Positions 61,062 through 64,000 of a stretch of 64,000 nucleotides of DNA are shown piece after piece. A program made the translations under genes and the position numbers. This DNA is from Lentzea sp. NBRC 102530 (GTDB lineage Bacteria > Actinomycetota > Actinomycetes > Mycobacteriales > Pseudonocardiaceae), in NCBI RefSeq assembly GCF_030269365.1, contig NZ_BSTF01000020.1:80821-144820 (forward strand). The letters run 5' to 3'. Below the pieces are notes generated by a model. That model ran no database searches, was not told where the DNA came from, and worked only from the letters and a program-made list of their open reading frames with translations. Numbering within the stretch: the first letter of the stretch is position 1; each line of letters opens with the position of its first letter.

Positions 61062-62039
61062 ATGTCCTCGCCGCCGCATGGTCGGACACGTCGTGTCGAT
61101 CTCGTTCGCCTGCGCGAAAAACTGCCAGCGAACGTGGAAGACGTGTTGCGCCAGTACGAACGGCATCTGATGTTGGAGCGTGATCTGTCGCCGCACACGG
61201 TGCGCGCCTACATCGGGGACGCTGTCGCGTTGCTGGGACACGTCGCCGGGAATATCCCGGAACAAGCGGATGTCGGACACGTCGATCTGACGAATTTGCG
61301 CTCATGGCTTGCCGCGCAACGCACTGCGGGTGCCAGTCGCACGACTCTCGCGCGTCGTGCCGCTGCTGCGCGCGCATTTACGGCGTGGGCGCACCGAGCA
61401 GGGCATTTGGCGGCGGATCCGGGGCCTCGGCTCGCTGCCCCGCGTCCTCACCGGACGTTGCCCTCGGTGTTGCGGGAGGACCAGGCGAAGGACGCCATGA
61501 GGGCCGTATCCTCTGGCGCGTCCCAAGGCGATCCGGTTGCGCTGCGTGATCAGGCCGTGGTGGAGTTGCTGTACGCCACAGGTATCCGCGTGGCCGAACT
61601 CTGTGGTCTTGACCTCGAGGACGTGGACTACTCCCTAAGGGTGATTCGAGTTCTGGGCAAAGGTGGACGCGAGCGCAGCACGCCGTTCGGCGTGCCCGCT
61701 GAGCGAGCGCTGCGACGGTGGGTGGACGAGGGGCGAAACGCCCTGGTAGCACCGGATTCGCCACCGGCGCTGTTCCTCGGTGCCCGCGGCGGCCGGCTGA
61801 ACCAGCGTGCCGTTCGCACCCTGGTGCACGAGGTGGTCGCCGTGGTACCGGACGCGCCGGACATCGGGCCGCACGGGTTGCGCCACTCCGCTGCGACCCA
61901 TCTGCTGGAAGGAGGAGCGGACCTGCGCACCGTCCAAGAACTGCTTGGTCACGCTACGCTCGCAACGACTCAGCTTTACACACACGTCACTGTCGAACGG
62001 CTGAAGGCGATCCATGACCGAACCCACCCCCGTTCCTGA
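61062..62039 (+). CDS. xerC: tyrosine recombinase XerC
   Basis: A 325-aa site-specific recombinase resolving chromosome dimers at dif. SAM-like N-domain (YERHLMLERDLSPHTVRAYIGD), catalytic Arg in TGIRVAELCGL, Lys in LGKGGRERSTPFG, HGLRHSAATHLL (His, Arg), LLGHATLATTQLYTHV (His, Tyr nucleophile). ATG at 61062 gives a ~20-aa basic lead; starts downstream (GTG at ~61134) are possible. Overlaps whiG by 26 bp. Core gene, not a phage integrase. Confidence 0.94.
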   Translation: MSSPPHGRTRRVDLVRLREKLPANVEDVLRQYERHLMLERDLSPHTVRAYIGDAVALLGHVAGNIPEQADVGHVDLTNLRSWLAAQRTAGASRTTLARRAAAARAFTAWAHRAGHLAADPGPRLAAPRPHRTLPSVLREDQAKDAMRAVSSGASQGDPVALRDQAVVELLYATGIRVAELCGLDLEDVDYSLRVIRVLGKGGRERSTPFGVPAERALRRWVDEGRNALVAPDSPPALFLGARGGRLNQRAVRTLVHEVVAVVPDAPDIGPHGLRHSAATHLLEGGADLRTVQELLGHATLATTQLYTHVTVERLKAIHDRTHPRS

Positions 62040-63009
62040 CGCCGCAGGGGGAGGATCGCGTACGGCGACCGTGCCCCCTGAACCCGTCCTGCCCGCACCA
62101 GTGTCGAAGCAGGCGAGCAACGGGCACCGTCAGAACGGCGCGCCGCGCACCGAGGCATCCCCCGAGCCCGGTGCCAACACGCATGTCAACGGCACGCCCG
62201 CTGCCGTGACGACTGCGGTGACGCGCGCGGACGTCCGGTCCGGTGACGACGTCGAAGCCGGCATCGTCGCCCTGTGGCGCAGCTACGGCGAGTCACGCGA
62301 CCAGAACCAGCGAGACCGCCTGGTCCTGCACTACGCGCCGCTGGTCAAGTACGTCGCCGGCCGCGTCGGCACCGGTCTGCCCGCCCACGTGGACGTGGCC
62401 GACCTGATTCAGTCCGGCATCTTCGGCCTGGTCGACGCCATCGAGAAGTTCGAGCCGGAACGCGGTCTCAAGTTCGAGACCTACGCCATGCAGCGCATCC
62501 GCGGCGCGATCCTCGACGACCTCCGCTCCCAGGACTGGGTGCCGCGCTCGGTCCGCAGCCGGGCCCGCGACGTCGAACGAGCCCTCGAACGCCTCGGCGC
62601 GAAGCTGCAGCGCACACCCACCGACCGTGAGCTCGCCGCAGAGCTCAAGATCGGCCTGGCCGAACTCCGCGAGCTCTACGGCCAGCTCCAGCTCACCAGC
62701 GTCGTGGCCCTGGACGAGCTCATCGCCCCGAACAAGGGCGGCTCCTCCCTGGCCGAGTCGCTGCCCGACGACGCCGCGGAAGACCCGGTGGCGAGCCTCG
62801 TCGACCAGGACAGCCGCCGCCAGCTGGCCGATGCGATCGCCCAGCTCGCGGAACGCGACCGGGTGGTCGTCACCCTCTACTACTTCGAGAACCTGACCCT
62901 CGCCGAGATCGGCAAGGTCCTGGGCGTCACCGAGTCGCGTGTCTGCCAGCTCCACACCCGCGCGGTCCTGCGCCTGCGCACGAAGCTCAACGAGCAGTCC
63001 GAGGCCTGA
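62014..63009 (+). CDS. whiG: sigma factor WhiG/FliA family
   Basis: A 331-aa group 3 sigma factor that in Streptomyces starts spore formation in aerial hyphae. Region 2 LVLHYAPLVKYVAGRVGTGLP...FGLVDAIEKFEPERGLKFETYAMQRIRGAILDDLR, region 3 DVERALERLGAKLQRTPTDRELA, region 4 AERDRVVVTLYYFENLTLAEIGKVLGVTESRVCQLHTRAV. A ~75-aa Pro/Ala/Thr-rich N-terminal extension goes beyond the ~280 aa of Streptomyces WhiG. Start lies inside xerC. Confidence 0.94.
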   Translation: MTEPTPVPDAAGGGSRTATVPPEPVLPAPVSKQASNGHRQNGAPRTEASPEPGANTHVNGTPAAVTTAVTRADVRSGDDVEAGIVALWRSYGESRDQNQRDRLVLHYAPLVKYVAGRVGTGLPAHVDVADLIQSGIFGLVDAIEKFEPERGLKFETYAMQRIRGAILDDLRSQDWVPRSVRSRARDVERALERLGAKLQRTPTDRELAAELKIGLAELRELYGQLQLTSVVALDELIAPNKGGSSLAESLPDDAAEDPVASLVDQDSRRQLADAIAQLAERDRVVVTLYYFENLTLAEIGKVLGVTESRVCQLHTRAVLRLRTKLNEQSEA

Positions 63010-64000
63010 CCGAGCCGCATCGCTCACCCCCAGCCGCACCGCACACTCCCCAGCAGCCTGGCACCAGCCGGGCTGCCGGACGCGTGCACCAGCAGGGCCG
63101 CGCAGCCTTCACAAATCGGGCTTGAACCCCCTTTCCGCCCTTCGCCGGGCCAAATTCACTCGAACGGGTGGCCGTTGGGTCTGCTCCAAGCACGCCCCGT
63201 GCCCGCTCGGGCATTCCGCCACTCGCCAGACCCGCGAGCCGGGCGAACTCCGCCGACCTGGGCCGACTGCGGGGGTAACGCCCGGCAGATGGAGCAGCCG
63301 AGGTTTGCCGGGTGAATCGCTGTGCCTCACCGCAGCCCAGTTCGCCGACGTCGGGGAGGTGGCCGATCGGAAGATCGGCGGAGCTGTCGGAACCGGGCAA
63401 GCGGCGAACAGCGAGGCCGGGAATCGGGCGGACGCTCGCTCAAGCCCAGGTGGGCTGGGGGCTGGCGGGTTGGCGGTGGGTGGGTTGGCGGTGAGGCGGG
63501 CTGCGTCGGTACGCGGGGCAAGCACGCCCGGCAGGACAGGCTGGGTGCGGGGCCGGCTTCGCGGCCAGGCAAGGCCAGGCAGGCCAGGCAGGGCAGGGCG
63601 GGGCAGGGCAGGGCGGGGCAGAGCAGGCCAGGCAGGGCAGGCAGGGCAGGGCGGGGCAGGGCAGGGCGGGGCAGAGCAGGGCAGGGCGGGGCAGAGCAGG
63701 CCAGGCAGGGCAGGCAGGGCAGGGCGGGGCAGGGCAGGGCGGGGTAGGGCAGGGCGGGGCAGAGCAGGGCGGGGCAGAGCAGGCCAGGCAGGCCAGGCAG
63801 GGCAGGCAGGGCAGGCAGAGCGGGGCAGACGGATAGGTGCGGAAGCAGGTCGGCGTGGAGGCGGGGCCGATGGTGGATTTCTGTCGGGAACCGCGTGTGT
63901 GCCGGAGAGCAGTGGTCGGCGAGCGGTGGTGTCGAGCGGCCTGTGGCCGGCGTGCAGCCCTGTCGAGGGGGACGTTGGTGTGGGCGGGGCGGGTGTGGGT
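63010..64000. repeat. gene-free right end with G-rich tandem array
   Basis: No gene is supported in these 991 bp. From about 63563 to 63830 the plus strand is a tandem array of GGGCA/GGGCG/AGGCA pentamers. A longer unit beginning GCAGAGCAGGCC recurs at 63618, 63691 and 63774 (73 and 83 bp apart). Runs of GGG and GGGG every few bases make it strongly quadruplex-prone. In other actinobacteria rpsB follows this neighbourhood; it would lie past the window edge. Confidence 0.7.
63053..63076 (+). terminator. hairpin after whiG
   Basis: GCAGCC (63053-63058) pairs with GGCTGC (63071-63076) across 12 nt, 44 bp after the whiG stop. No T-run. Confidence 0.4.

Noticed and set aside
61062..62039. Phage or island integrase
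   Set aside because: The sequence and the neighbourhood with dprA and whiG match chromosomal XerC; no attachment repeat or tRNA was seen.
63010..64000. Open frames around the G-rich array
   Set aside because: Composition-driven, repeat-encoded (GQGRAGQ-like) and without ribosome sites.
1..64000. tRNA, rRNA, insertion sequences
   Set aside because: No cloverleaf, rRNA signature or transposase with terminal repeats was found when reading the intergenic gaps.

Overview
The window is high-GC DNA from a filamentous actinobacterium, most likely a member of the Pseudonocardiales (Lentzea/Saccharothrix type). This rests on strong GC3 bias, frequent GTG starts with ATGA/GTGA stop-start overlaps, leaderless promoters, a WhiG-type sporulation sigma factor, DUF2469 and tandem signal peptidases. 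The genus is an inference from gene content, not a database match.

Layout. A conserved actinobacterial core runs through the window in its usual order: acylphosphatase, smc, ftsY, amt-glnK-glnD, ffh, rpsP-khpA-rimM-trmD, rplS, lepB-lepB, rnhB, DUF2469, yraN, comM, dprA, xerC, whiG. Accessory blocks are set into this core. (1) 0-2 kb: a truncated CAP-domain secreted protein, acyP, and an ECF sigma/zinc anti-sigma pair. (2) 5.7-11 kb: an acyltransferase, small unknowns, a tandem GNAT protein, and a symporter coupled to anhydromuramic-acid kinase (cell-wall recycling). (3) 12.5-15 kb: a deoxysugar 3-dehydratase and a glycosyltransferase. (4) 15-18.6 kb: an IclR regulator facing malate synthase plus a citrate-lyase-like gene. 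(5) 18.6-23.6 kb: an Imm1-like protein, a membrane-anchored NACHT NTPase and a flavin monooxygenase. (6) 23.5-31.6 kb: purine-ring breakdown from urate to glycerate. (7) 31.7-34.8 kb: two secreted S33 peptidases in tandem. (8) 39-44.5 kb: a P-loop kinase, an odd HAD protein and a TIR-nSTAND-WD40 protein. (9) 46-50.3 kb: an amidohydrolase, an AhpD/ECF41 pair, a CPBP protease and PxpA.

How they work together. Uricase, OHCU decarboxylase, allantoinase and allantoicase turn urate into ureidoglycolate and on toward glyoxylate. Glyoxylate carboligase, tartronate semialdehyde reductase, hydroxypyruvate isomerase and glycerate kinase carry glyoxylate to phosphoglycerate, and malate synthase is the second glyoxylate outlet. 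An 18-bp element is nearly identical in front of aceB and uraD, with a related inverted repeat in front of hyi, which suggests that one regulator (the IclR protein at 15.1-15.8 kb) controls both loci. Nitrogen supply links to this through amt-glnK-glnD, which has a GlnR-type box. The ECF41 sigma factor and its AhpD partner share a divergent region carrying two copies of the ECF41-type promoter motif.

Most notable points: the shared glyoxylate/allantoin operator; a glyoxylate carboligase with Glu51 where E. coli has Val51; two STAND-type NTPases of possible defence or signalling role; two perfect DnaA boxes far from any origin genes; a LacI-type 14-bp palindrome before xerC; a membrane-protein gene with an in-frame TGA; and a 49-codon ORF coupled to dprA behind a perfect 12-bp hairpin. 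Long low-complexity intergenic tracts lie at 39.0-39.6, 55.6-56.2 and 63.0-64.0 kb. No tRNA, rRNA, insertion sequence or CRISPR array was seen.
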